NCBI RefSeq assembly: GCF_902362185.1
Contig: NC_044495.1
Location: 9,084,211 to 9,148,210, forward strand
Length of the DNA stretch: 64,000 bases
Reading direction: 5' to 3'
From: Chanos chanos
Lineage: Eukaryota > Chordata > Actinopteri > Gonorynchiformes > Chanidae
In this document: in pieces, positions 51,830-63,556 of the stretch
Layout of the letters: each line of letters starts with the position of its first letter
Numbering within the stretch: the first letter of the stretch is position 1
Position numbers and translations under genes: made by a program
Notes under the pieces: model-generated
The model's input: the letters and a program-made list of their open reading frames with translations, nothing else
What the model was told of the DNA's origin: nothing
The model's database searches: none

Positions 51830-54800
51830 GAAATGTTTTCCTCCACAAGTGACGTGACTGATTAAACTCGTCAAATTTAACATCCAATAGTACCTCCCCA
51901 GTGTAATATCACAGTGATCAGATTTTATCATGTCAATCTCAGTTTATTAAGAAGTATTATCATAATTGTTTCAGAGGCACAAAATCTTAATCCTACACCA
52001 ATTTGCGCAGTGCACTGATTTCTACGAAACATCAGGTTAACAGTTTAACAGTGTGGGTATCTTTATCTATGTCCTGTGGAAAAACGACAGAAATGAGCTA
52101 TGTGTTGGAGTTTTTAGTTACATTTCTCTTAATTTAAAAAATCAGTCGGTCAAAATAACAACTGACTCGAATATAATGATAAACAAGCAGGGAATATTGT
52201 AGGTGTCGCCCAGCATTCAAAAGATGGCGACAAAACCCCACTCTCGTCGAAAAAAGAAGCAAACTGAAGCCGTGTCTCTATGACTGTTTTCTTACTCGTC
52301 TGTAAAACCGGCAATGGGGTCAAGGATGGTTTTCATTAATGAAAACAAAGTTACATTACGTCTGCCGTGTTCTGTGCATCTTACTGACTTAATGCCGTGT
52401 TTAGTTATGAAGGTTTTGATAATCAGCACCCACAAGAGTTTAGCCGAAGGATAAAGGCCCACAATTTTAACTGCCACGATTCATCTAAATACTATCGATA
52501 AAAGGAGCATTTCAAAAAATCTTTTCTGGCAGTAAAATCATCTGCACAGTCGTACCACGGCTTTTGTGCGGTGTTATTATTTACTCAAAATTTGCAAACT
52601 GGGAACGTTTTTGGTTTTTGGGTGTTCGGTCCGAATAGAACACGAGCACGAATTAGGAACGATTAAAAATTAATTATGAAACAATCTGCCCGTTGCGGGG
52701 CTGCCAGATTTTTCTCCGGTCGGCGCTGGAGCTGTTCATCTCCAATGGTGCTGAATCACCACAGAAGCCAACAGTGAATCTATCTCACCACTTAATCATC
52801 ATATAATGCTTAATTATCCCTGGCTTCCAACAGCGATTAGATAAATACGCGCTGCATTAGAAAAGAGTGTAATTGCCTCCCCCCAAGTAAGCGCTTTTTT
52901 TCTCGGAATTCCTATGTGTGGGCCCAGGTTTGCATGTCATATTTTAGACAGATTGAAAAAGAATGACAAACACACAGCGGATACGTTTCTGGATTTCAGG
53001 AGGGAACACATGGGGGGAAAAAAACAACAGAAGCCGTTAATCCTGTATTAGGCTAATCACAAAATACCAGTGTTGGAACTTGCAAGTGTGAGCTTTCCAG
53101 TGTCCTACTTAAGACTGTTGTTTCAATTGTGGCGAATCAACAGCCACGAGCTAACTTGCGAATATCAAAATTATGTTAGACGGATAAATGGAGTTTGCAA
53201 ACCTGGTTACATATTTGTTTACAAACATTATTATCAATTCTGTGATGTGCTCTAAAAACATAACGTCTGTCTCCAGATAAATTCGATGCTTTTGCTCATT
53301 TTAAAATTGCTCCACTTCACAAATAACCCGATTAAATTGGTCGCATTGTGTAATAATGCTGAAATGAAGAGGTTATTACATGTAATGTAATTACAGCTCA
53401 CTTTGCGAAAACAGAGTTGGATCTGATAACGGTGTGAAAATTGCCACTTCTACTACTCAAGGTCACCCTTGTCAGGCGAGCGTCCCCATGGATCAGTTCT
53501 CACGCTTATTTGCTGCTCTGATGAATGTCCTGGGATACCTCCCAAATCGCCAACCACAGCCGAAACATAATGAGATGCTAAAAGGTCTGCTGCATCGTTT
53601 CCTCCCCCTCCACGACATAAAAAGAGATTCGCGACTCTGATCTCTTATCGGCGTCCCCAGTTCCATGGGAGGAGAGGAGCACTAAAAGTGCCATTCCCGT
53701 TGGCAGGTTATCAGCAGGTTGGACTACCCCCAAATCAGGCTTGTCAATGCCCAAAGCATCATTACCCCTCTGCCGTGAGATAGCGCGGCTGCGCTCATAT
53801 GGGAAAAGAGGGAAGCGATATTCCCATCGTTGACTCAAAAGAGCCTGTAGACGTGGCATATGTTAAGCAGTGAATTGCGCGTCTGGATCCCATAGGTTTT
53901 GATATGATAAAAAAAAACTTTATTTGATTGCAAAGGGTACTCATAGATATGTGTCCCTTATTCAAAGACAAACTGCCTGTCTTGCTCACAAGATATATAC
54001 ATTTTAAGGCCATGACCAAAATACATGTTTTTTTTTTTTTTTTACCGTTTTATAGACATCTCTGTTCACGAAGATAAATACACACGAGCATAATACTTGT
54101 GGCACCTTTTTGCTTATTATCTCTTAACTTTTGTGATTATATGCTTTATGTTGATCTTTTACTGCTTCCTTTGTATTTTGAAATCAGCCAGTAGTGAAAA
54201 GAATGACGCACGCTTTAATCAAGACGTTACAAAAAATTACGTCGACCAACAAGACAAGTAAACATAAAACAGAGGAAAATTGTGACGAAATGAGATTGTG
54301 TGGTGGAATATTGTCGACACATTTAACGGTTATTCAATGTTAATGGACGTCATAGAGGAATATTGCGCTTGTTGGAGTTGCTGATCGAATTAGATGGCTT
54401 AATCACGCAGTAAACATTAGTTAACGGGCGCTCAGCTTGCAGCCTAGGAACATTCATTAGAGTGCAGGTAAAGTGCATCCAATGAACAGATTAAGGTGCA
54501 GGTAGGCTTGTATTTGCCAAATTACATTGAATGCCAACAGCAAATCGAACCAAGAAGAACTCTGTCGTCTTAATTGCGTTTGCCACAGGAAATGTTTAAA
54601 TGCTAATGAGGAATACCCAGAGCATTCATCGGAAACATTTATAACCTACTCCGCCTCGTTGAGGCCGCACTGACTTACTAACTGCGTGCGTTTGAAGAGT
54701 TGTTAAACAAGCTATGTTCAAATCTATGGTGTTCAATTAATCGAAACCATTTCCACAGTACTACTGTCACGACATATGCAAAACAGTAGTCTATGTTTTA

Positions 54801-55440
54801 GATATTTTAAAAGGGGCGACGAAAAGGTTATAAAACTGACAACAATGGTTTCCATTAGGCTTACTATCACGGAAGAATTTTTTTTCAATAAATTTTATGC
54901 ACATTGATGAATTAGTCGGACGTGAATCCGTTGTCAAAGAGTCAAAATCTGCTTTTTTAAACAATTTTTGACGAAAAAAGAAAGACGTGAAACAGTGGCG
55001 GTGCAGGGGGAAATGTCAGATATACCTAATATATGTTTCACAATTTCATAAATAGAACGAAGAAGAACTACATTTCGATGTTCGTGAGAGCAGAAAAGCA
55101 CTCGGTGGTCCTAAGAGACCTGGACAGAAACATTTGAATGTGAGAAAACGCAAGCTGGTGCCCATTAGCAATGAATCTGCAACTGGATACCCTCATTAAC
55201 ACTCGCTCCACCCTCTTTTAGTGTCAGTGCTGATTGGGCAGTGCTTTGACACTGACAGTGACTTCACAAAAAAAAAAGAAGGCTACCCTGAGGATAAAAA
55301 ACAAACCACGCGCATCAATCTGACAGTGTCCTGTATCCCTCTCGCCAGGCTGCAGACTCTTCCCTCGTCCCTCTGTAGGCGACACTGTCTCTCGTCCAGC
55401 ATCTCCTTAAAGTGAACTTTAGGGTAACTCAGGCGTGAAG

Positions 55441-57075
55441 ATGCCTCGAGGATTTTTAGTGAAACGGAGTAAACGCGTCTCTGCAGCATCTTACCGAATG
55501 CGTAACGAAGACAGGGAAACTCCAAAATCTGACCCCTCAACGCAGTCTACAGACGGACCGACAAGTGTATTAGTTGCTTGCCCAAATGTGGCGGTATCTG
55601 AAACTGTTAGAGAATGCTGGACAAGTGCCCCAACTAAAACTAGTCAACCTCATGTACCAGAAGGTTCAGCGGACATGGAAAACAGTTTAGAACATGGAGA
55701 TTACGCACACCATTTCAGTGATCCAGAGCAAAGCGAGTCTCCTTGCAACAGTGACATATCATACAGTCCCATAAAACCGGTGAGCGTCGAACTGAAGAGG
55801 TCATTTTTTGATAGGTGTCTCAGTTCACCTGCGACAGCGGAGTCGTTTCCACTGAGTACGCCTGTGTCTTCCATCGAGCGGCTCCTGATGAACCATGCAG
55901 AGATGAAATTTGACTCACCTGTGAATACTTATACCTCTTTTCATCAAAGTATAAAACGCTCATACATGGAGACGGAACGCAAGAGCAAACCGTCGGGGAA
56001 AAAGCCCAAAGTCATGAGGAAGCTCAACTTTGAAGATGAAGTGACGACCTCGCCAGTCCTTGGGCTTAAGATAAAGAAGGAGAGCCCCGAGTCTAAAGAG
56101 GGACCATCATCAACCTCAGGGAAAAAGAAACCTCTTGGTGAGTTCATTTGTCAGCTTTGCAAATTAGAGTATCCCGATCCTTTCTCACTAGCACAGCATA
56201 AATGCTCTAGGATTGTCCGCGTTGAATATCGCTGTCCTGAGTGCGACAAAGTTTTCAGCTGTCCCGCCAACCTAGCCTCGCATCGCAGGTGGCATAAACC
56301 TCGCAACCTTAACAACAGTGAGTCGCAGAGCATGAAGAAGTCACAGTTAGTTGGGCGCATCCCCGAGAAGACATCGATGGAGGGAAAAGAGAACACAAAC
56401 AAGATTATGGTCAATAATCAGCACCACCTCACCTTGGATAGCTCCCAGTGCCACAGGCCAACGGACAGCATCCACGGAGAGGAGCAGCTGCGCACCAGGT
56501 CGCAGGACAGTCCGCCTCCTCCTCTTGACCAGAGGTACATGTCTACTGAAAAATGCTTCGATCTGCATATTAGGTCCGCTGATAACTCAAGGCTGTTCGA
56601 ACACTGCTCGGAAGCGACAGACGTTTCAACCTCGGCATATCTTCCATCTCCCGGTGGGGGAGAAGAAGTGTACGAATGCCATTATTGCAGCAAAAAGTTT
56701 CGAAGACAAGCCTACTTGAGGAAACACCTTGCCGCGCACGAGACAATCAAGTCACCTCCTTACAACCAAATTGAGAGTGGGCAAATCACTTTCCCCTGTC
56801 ACCTTTGCGGAGCACATTTCCCATCTGCAGAGATTCGCGATAAGCACAGACTTTGGCACGCAGTTAGGGATGATATTTTTGTAAACCCAGGGAAAAGCGC
56901 AAGCGCTTTAATGCGACCGGACCTTTCTACGGGAGACCAGCAGATATTCTCGTGTAAACATTGTCCATCGACCTTCTTCAGCTCGCCCGGTTTAACCAGA
57001 CATATCAACAAGTCCCATCCGACCGAAAACAGACAGGTTATGCTTCTGCAGATGCCTGTAAGGCCAGGTTGCTGA
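55441..57075 (+). CDS. insm2: Insulinoma-associated zinc-finger repressor 2
   Basis: A single-exon gene of 544 residues. The start at 55441 gives the SNAG repressor motif MPRGFLVKRSKR at the extreme N-terminus. Five zinc fingers: residues 235-255 (FICQLC..HKC, atypical), 263-285 (YRCPECDKVF..HRRWH), 411-433 (YECHYC..HLAAH), 451-473 (FPCHLC..HRLWH) and 503-526 (FSCKHCPSTFFSSPGLTRHI). A basic KPSGKKPKVMRK stretch at about 183-194 may be a nuclear signal. Family knowledge: INSM factors recruit LSD1/CoREST through SNAG and drive neuroendocrine and neuronal differentiation. insm2 is chosen over insm1 because of the nfkbia and ralgapa1 neighbours; human INSM1 lies near RALGAPA2 instead. Finger sequences alone would not exclude insm1. 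Poly(A) signal AATAAA at 57788-57793. Confidence 0.85.
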   Translation: MPRGFLVKRSKRVSAASYRMRNEDRETPKSDPSTQSTDGPTSVLVACPNVAVSETVRECWTSAPTKTSQPHVPEGSADMENSLEHGDYAHHFSDPEQSESPCNSDISYSPIKPVSVELKRSFFDRCLSSPATAESFPLSTPVSSIERLLMNHAEMKFDSPVNTYTSFHQSIKRSYMETERKSKPSGKKPKVMRKLNFEDEVTTSPVLGLKIKKESPESKEGPSSTSGKKKPLGEFICQLCKLEYPDPFSLAQHKCSRIVRVEYRCPECDKVFSCPANLASHRRWHKPRNLNNSESQSMKKSQLVGRIPEKTSMEGKENTNKIMVNNQHHLTLDSSQCHRPTDSIHGEEQLRTRSQDSPPPPLDQRYMSTEKCFDLHIRSADNSRLFEHCSEATDVSTSAYLPSPGGGEEVYECHYCSKKFRRQAYLRKHLAAHETIKSPPYNQIESGQITFPCHLCGAHFPSAEIRDKHRLWHAVRDDIFVNPGKSASALMRPDLSTGDQQIFSCKHCPSTFFSSPGLTRHINKSHPTENRQVMLLQMPVRPGC

Positions 57076-58299
57076 TTTGACAACGACGTTAAAATGCCAA
57101 AACATCAGCGATGTAGCCTAGGTGTTTGTATTAAATGATTTAAATGTGTTTTGAAAGAGGCTGAAATATGTTAAATGAAAGAGTCAGTAATGGATTATCT
57201 ACCGAGTCATTTTAGGAGGTCATGTCTACAGTGCTTCGCAAACTCTAAAACCGTTCCAGATTGACACGGGACTCTTGATTAGTAAAGCTACGATATAGCA
57301 CAGAAGTGGCCAATGCAATACTATTCTGTGTATGTTCTGGAACCTATATCAACAAAATCTTATCATGAAAATATGAAATACTAACGGAATATTTATGACA
57401 TGTTTATTAACGTTTTTCCAGTTTTAAATTCAAAATTATGAAATGAAATATTTTAAGAACTCAAAAGTGCGTATCATGGTAATTGTAGTTCCTATGGAAA
57501 GTTCATATTTTTGTTCAGTAGTCTATAGATGTGCATTTATTTCTGGGTCATTTATGAAAATATATATTTCATATTTGATCTTATGTGTATAACAGTTACA
57601 GTGATAAAAATGTATTCATTTCTTGAAATGATTTGCCGAGAAATGCCTATTACAATTATCTGCTTGGCCTAAATGTAACAATACACCTTAAGTTGTCTAA
57701 ACCTATTTATATTTTGATATATAGACCATGCCAATGTTATATAAAATGACGGTGATCATTACTGTGGAAACAAGCAATTCAAAGGTCAATAAAAACGTAG
57801 GGGAGGGGGACATTCCGTTGTTTCTTTACATGCTCGTCTCGCTCCAACTAACATACTCAACGTTTCTATAACCACAGATTATGCCATTAACAAACGATCA
57901 TGAACATAACACCAGTTTTATGTAATTTCAGCTCTAAACATAAATTCACAATATGTCTGACGCTTTCATTTTTTTCTCTTGTCTAATCGTTGACAAGCTT
58001 CTGTGTATCAATTTTATTCTAATAAACTGAAGCACTGCGCTGCACACTGCACCTTTTCCATGTTACTGTATGCCGGCGTGATCTGACAATCTCCCCCTTG
58101 TCATCGACATCACTCATGCAATATTTTCTAACGCAGTGGTGTAATAGGAACATGCTATACGAAGACGTCTCTATTATTTGTAGAGTATAATTGTGTATAA
58201 ATGGGTAGATCTGTGAGATAGTGAATTTATCAACTTTGTCTTTTTTTAAACTCAACTTTTTTTAAGCACACACAAAATCAAGTAAGTGATAAGAATACT
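57076..58299 (+). other. insm2 3' UTR and convergent intergenic DNA
   Basis: AT-rich, without a coding signal. AATAAA at 57788-57793 is the likely insm2 signal, and AATAAA at 58021-58026 is a second one. The minus strand has AATAAA nearby (TTTATT near 58012 and at 58300-58305), so the insm2 and ralgapa1 transcripts probably end close together or overlap. Confidence 0.5.
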
Positions 58300-59443
58300 T
58301 TTATTCTCATGTTCCATTGCACATCCACTCTCCTTCTTCGATATCCATTACAAATGTATAGATACTACAATATGGCAATATAATGCATTTGTGTATGTGC
58401 GTGTGTGTGTGTATGTGTGTGTGTGTTGTGCAGCTGTTACATCAACACATGCAGTTAGTACTGGCATCATGCAGCGTTTGGTCAGTAGTAACATACATCG
58501 GATCTCTCAACATGAGCAAATGGTTTTTTTTTTTGTTTTGTTTTTGTTCCACCCCCATTTTACAACAGGTTTCAGTCACTTGTGTGCAGGGAAAAGGTAC
58601 AGATGTCATTTGATTACGTCAAACCCTGAAGGATGCTGCATGGGTGACACAAGACTGCGTCTTGAATCAGCATTCTCCAGTGACGTCAAAAGCCATTAGA
58701 AAACAATAATTTTGTCAGGTTTGACCTTAACAAAGTGTCACAAATGTGAACAAAACGGAGAACATATATGACATGAGACACGGCAGGAGAAATTTCTGTC
58801 GTAAGTTCTTGTTCTAAATATGGTCATTTACAATCCCTTTCCTCAATGGTGGAGAACCAACATCTGAACCAAGCAAGAATAAAAAAAAACCCCAAAAAAA
58901 CTTGACATGACATCCGCCAAATTTAACAACAATGGAATATAAAAAAAGTTAACATTAAAATGAGTATTTATTTGTCCATGGTGCTGTACACACTAGGTGA
59001 CAAAGGAACAGGCCCTTGTTGATAGGTCTGGGCACAGAATCGTGGATATGACCTTCTCCGTCCTATTATATCCCGTGTTATCATCACGTGACCGGTGGCA
59101 TGCTTAATGCTGTTAACGTTGACCCGCTGATCCTTCTAGTTTCAGTTTGGCATCATATTCTCCACAACACTTCACTCCATGGCCTTTAACCTACATTCAG
59201 TAACTCGCTCACTGATACCTCTGCAAAGAATGCACTGATTGTGTGTTTTTAACAAAGCGAAAGATGACGACTCTTCTGAGAGCTCCCGTCAAAACAACGT
59301 GATCAGGACTGGGAAAAACATCGCTTAACGTAAGTAATGACTGGCTAGCTGACGCTCTGGACAGAAAAGCAGGAGGACTGAGGTCAGGAAGGGAAAAGGT
59401 TTTGACACATTGACACAACTTTATGCACAAAAAAAGCCAGAAA

Positions 59444-59475
<32 letters not shown>

Positions 59476-60640
59476 ATCCTCTCTCACCTCAGACTGTTGT
59501 TCTAAGTGGCTTGAGGTTACTTTAAGTTTTTGATCTTTTTGGCTGATTTAAATATTGTTAAATATATACACAGACCAGATACTGTTCATACACTATACAC
59601 ATACATTAAATATGTATATATTCCATATTTATATATATATATATGTGTATATATATATATACACACACACACACGCAACCATTACAAGTGGGGAAAAAAG
59701 GAGGGGTTCGGGTGGGTGGTTCAGTATTGTCACTGACATGGGGGGAAAAAAAAAAAAGATCAGTAACATTCTAATCAGGTGAAAAGCAATTTTACAATCT
59801 TGATAAATGTGCATATGAGGAAAGAAAAAAAAAAACAGTAGTGAAAGTCATCCTCAGATAAAAATGTTTTGTTTTTTTTTTGGAGTGAAAGCTAATCAAA
59901 AGTTAATATAACAGCAACAAGTGCTTCAGTTTCACCATACGTATTATTCAGCTCGCATACTCCGCTTTAAACCTGTTCAAAAACAGTCACAAATAGTTCA
60001 GTTTTGGCTATCAAACAGTGACCTGCAATTCTGAAGACAGTTTACAAAGAAAGCTTCAGTTCTCACAGTCTTCTGTACAAATATAAAAAGTAACATGGTG
60101 CATACAATAGTAACCAAACAGGAGAAGTATTACTCATTTTAAGTGTAGGGTTTTTTTTTGTCATTAATTACAGGCTCTGTAAGTAGCAGAAGCTCAACTA
60201 TCCAGTTCACCGGCAATGGACAATAAAAGAGCAGGCAAAATCTACCTCATTCAGTGAAATGACTAAACGACTTCCACTGACTAACGACCAAAACACACAT
60301 CTCCGTTTGTCTTTTCACCGCTGTCTGTCAATCTGTCCGTACTTCCGTTTTTCTCCTTGGGATGTCTGTGCAGACTCCATTTCTTTCTCTCCTATCCATC
60401 TCAGAACAGAAGCAGGGAGGCCTTGTATAGCATGTAAGTACGTGTGTGGGGAGGGCAGTGTGTGTGGGGGGGGAGGGAATAGAATGCAGGAGAATAGTGG
60501 GCGTGGCCTGTTTACTGCAGTGAGGCGCATGCTCTTAGTGGGCGGAGTCAGGCGGGGCACGCGGGCGTGTGTTATGACGATGGGTGCGGCGCGTCCTGTT
60601 TTTTGGGTTTTTTTTCGGGAGGCTGGAGGTTTGGGTTCGG
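58300..60640 (-). other. Probable ralgapa1 3' UTR
   Basis: It runs from just after the ralgapa1 stop codon to TTTATT at 58300-58305 (minus-strand AATAAA); an earlier TTTATT lies near 58966. It contains TG-rich sequence at 58394-58428, (GAAAAA)n at 59440-59470, (AT)n and (AC)n at 59626-59673, and G-rich stretches near 60450-60475. No coding frame with a recognisable domain was found. Confidence 0.45.
59626..59673 (+). repeat. Compound (AT)n-(AC)n microsatellite
   Basis: AT dinucleotides with one GTGT interruption pass directly into eight or so AC units, in the probable ralgapa1 3' UTR. Confidence 0.9.
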
Positions 60641-60786
60641 TCAGGTCTTGTTGGCGGATCCGGACGATCGGCGAAGCTTCATAGACATACGGCTCTTGCT
60701 AGCACGAGGGGACATTGGCGAGGCTAAGTCGGTCCCGTCTACTTGTGCTGCTGGGCTTTCTGCCGGCTGAGTCTCGAGGCATGAGC
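60641..60786 (-). CDS. ralgapa1: Last coding exon of Ral GTPase-activating protein alpha-1
   Basis: Minus-strand exon after a ctcggcag acceptor. It starts in phase 1 (two bases complete a split codon) and codes 47 residues to a TGA at 60643-60641. The end reads LASPMSPRASKSRMSMKLRR followed by SSGSANKT, which matches the C-terminal tail I remember for RALGAPA1. The position next to insm2 fits human 14q13. The rest of the gene, including the Rap-GAP domain, lies beyond position 64000. Family knowledge: the catalytic alpha subunit pairs with RALGAPB to inactivate RalA and RalB and is inhibited by Akt phosphorylation. RALGAPA2 is the alternative, argued against by the neighbours. Confidence 0.8.
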
Positions 60787-61842
60787 CTGCCGAGAGGACA
60801 GGGGAGGAGGGGGACACACCAGAAGACAGGGGGAAAACAGAGACATCAGAACCCCCCCCACGACCAACCCAATATAAGACATTAACATACTAACATACTG
60901 AGTGACTACAGTCACATACTATAAGAGTCTGTAGCAGCATTTCTCAACTCCGTCTCGGTTGGACAAGTAAAACGCCTGTTTCACCTTATAAAAATGCTTC
61001 AGAATCAGTTGACAAGTTCAGCCAGGTCTCGTAGTGAAAGAGTGAGAATTAAAAGGTGGAGATGAGAAACACTTTGGAGTTTTATGCAGCCCTGCTCATC
61101 CAGTAAACCTAGGATAAAGGTGAATCCACGGAGTCAGGGCTGAGAGAACTGAGCATGCTCTGAAAGTGTTACAGGTAGGGATGGATGTGGCCTCTCTTTG
61201 ATAAATGGGCTGATTTAGTTTTAAATTGCTGTTGAGAAGGATCAATGTTAAACCATAAAATGGCAATTCAGAGTAACTCTGTCTAAACTATCTAATCTTT
61301 TCATAGTCTTTTTTGAGTTTCTGAACAAGATTCAGTATGATTTCCACTCAAACTCTCATTTAAACAGGTGGGAGGGGAGATTAAGCTGTCTTCCCAGCAG
61401 CTGTCATTGATACAGCGCATCAGATAATTCTGATTTTAATAAGACTTTTCAGTTACATTGCTATTACTGATAGGAAAATGACAAGTAGTTCTATGAAAAA
61501 TGGGTAGACTAGTGTAGCACAGATGTGCATCAGGTTAGCAAGTGTGCTTCAAACAAACTAAATAACTGTGAAAATTTCCCAGGACGAGCTCCCTGAAGAA
61601 TCATTGAATAATGTTCATATAATTCTGGTCGAATATCACACTGGGAATCACAAGGGATGCTGGGGCTAATCAACTCTGTGATCTAACACCTAGACCCCCC
61701 TTCCAGAAGGTAGAATGAGGGTGGGGGTTGGAGAGAGGGGGGGGGGGTGAAATTACATCACTGCAACACAAACTAAAGTGAGGAGAGAGAGAAAGAGAGA
61801 GAGGGGGGGGGCAGACAGAAGAAGAAAGAAAAGAAAAAGTAC

Positions 61843-61937
61843 TTCGCCGTTTTTTGTTTCAGCATACCATTCACAGCTAGCGTGAAAGACCTTCCGTTTC
61901 AAGCCCTTGCTCTTTAGCTTGATGTGGCCAATGTTTT
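61843..61937 (-). CDS. Possible alternative cassette exon of ralgapa1
   Basis: A 95-base segment is bounded on the minus strand by a pyrimidine-rich acceptor (cctccactag) and a GAA/gtactt donor. Only one frame is open, coding NIGHIKLKSKGLKRKVFHAS then CEWYAETKNGE. That frame requires entry in phase 1, the same phase as the known last exon. It leaves in phase 0, so inclusion would shift the last exon to AHASRLSRQKAQQHK and a stop. I do not recognise the peptide; it could be chance. Confidence 0.35.
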
Positions 61938-62396
61938 CTAGTGGAGGTTTGGGAAGGAGCAGAAATATCACTGCATTTCTCTCTTGAGTGAAAAAATGGA
62001 GGTGACAGGCAGAAAGAGAGGGAGAAGCAGGGGAAGACAGTGAGGACAGGAAAGAGGGACAGGATAAGTCAAGATCAGTTGAGGGTCAGAAAAGGGGGAG
62101 TAAAGAGAGAGAGTAGACAAGGGACAGAGAGAGAGAGAGGGAGAGAGAGAGAGAGAGGGTTAAGAGAGGTAGAGGGTACAGTGCAGAGGGATGTAATGGA
62201 AGAAATTGCAAAAAAGAGAGAAAAAACAAAGATGATAGGGAAGAGAAAAAGGGAAGAAGAGATAAAAAGATAAAAGGTGTGAGCAGTGACCAGGCAGCGA
62301 GGGAGTCAATAGAAGGTGCACACACAGAATAAGGACCAAAATAAACAAATAAATAGAGGAGTTTCTCAAATCAGTACAGTCATGCAGATCACTCAC

Positions 62397-62431
<35 letters not shown>

Positions 62432-62768
62432 ACACACACACATACAAAGCATCTGCGTGCCTTTTTCAAACACTAAGCACATATAGATGCTGCCAAACAA
62501 ATGCCATGACTTTACTTACCAGTCTGTACATTTATGCATGTTAACGTGGCTCCTTTTTTCAAACTTTCCAACAGATAAGAGCTGCTACTCTAAGTAGGTT
62601 TAAACACTACCGCTGCCATTGTCAAACGTGACATGGAGACTAATGCCCTGATAGAGTTAGGGAAATGATGAACTTTTTGGCATGAAACCACACTCACATC
62701 GCTGTAACCCACACATCAAACAGTCCAGTCCTACATTGATCTAACATCCAAATCAATATGTGTAAGTT

Positions 62769-62781
62769 ACACACACGCACG

Positions 62782-62814
<33 letters not shown>
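62769..62814 (+). repeat. (AC)n microsatellite
   Basis: An AC run with three early GC interruptions (ACGCACGCACGC), in the ralgapa1 intron. Confidence 0.9.
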
Positions 62815-62817
<3 letters not shown>

Positions 62818-63524
62818 ATATAATAGGGAAAAAACACAAAGCAAAATAAAACAAAATTAAACAAACAAACCAACAACAATAACAAAAAAAAACCCAACAC
62901 GAAATGTAAAATGTGAATTAAAGCGATGCTAATTCATGCCAGGGAACACATGTGAAGATGAAGATGAATGAAAAGAACAGAGATGATGTAGAATCACAGG
63001 TGAGCTGTGAATGAGAGAAAGAAAGAGAAAATGACAGAGAGAGAGTGAAGAGAGAGAAAGAGAGAGAGAGAAAAAAAGGAGAGACAGAGAGAGAATATTT
63101 GTGGTCGACGTTAGTCTGGAGATGCTTGAGGTGAATACATGCAAAGGAAAAAAGATTAATGTTCCACTCTCCTCACAAAACAAAGGACAAAGAGAGAGAG
63201 AGAGCAAAAGAGTAAAAAAAAAAAAAAAGAGAGAAAGAGAGAGAGGAAGACAGATTTGGTCAGTTTAGAGGAGGAAAGGAACTCTGGGAAAAATAACAGA
63301 GTGCACTCACACACTCAATACAAGCAAAAAAAAAATAATAATAAAAAAAAGAAATTATAGAGTCAAAAACGATAGAGATGCAGCCTCAGATAACGGGCAT
63401 AACCAGCGGTCTTACCTTTAGATATACACAAGTGATAGATTATGATCTAAAAGGGGGGAAAACATAAGAGGGGAAGAAAATAAAAAATAAAATGGGAACC
63501 AAAAACAAGAGAAAGGAAAATAAA

Positions 63525-63556
63525 TGAAAGAAAGAAAGAAAGAAAGAAAGAAAGAA
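63525..63556 (+). repeat. (GAAA)n microsatellite
   Basis: Seven to eight GAAA units followed directly by (CAA)n, in the ralgapa1 intron. Confidence 0.85.

Larger units (their letters stand above)
48776..55440. other. Non-coding spacer upstream of insm2, likely enhancer-bearing
   Basis: Some 6.6 kb with no supported gene. Two stretches look unlike the surrounding AT-rich simple sequence. At 52640-52900 there are closely spaced homeodomain-type cores (AATTAATTA, TTAATCATCAT, GCTTAATTATC, GTAATTGCC). At 54390-54660 there are similar cores plus an octamer-like ATGCTAATGAG. Both are of balanced composition and repeat-free. The rest holds (CA)n at 50543-50568, T-runs near 49751 and 49963, and a CTCF-like site. 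The insm2 5' UTR and promoter should occupy the last few hundred bases; an inverted CCAAT (ATTGG) lies at about 55233. Confidence 0.4.

Noticed and set aside
56351-56719. Second plus-strand frame of 122 codons inside insm2
   Set aside because: An alternate frame of a long intact coding sequence with clear zinc fingers in the other frame.
60259-60684. Plus-strand frame of 141 codons
   Set aside because: It overlaps the ralgapa1 last exon antisense and otherwise covers simple G-rich 3' UTR sequence; no recognisable domain.
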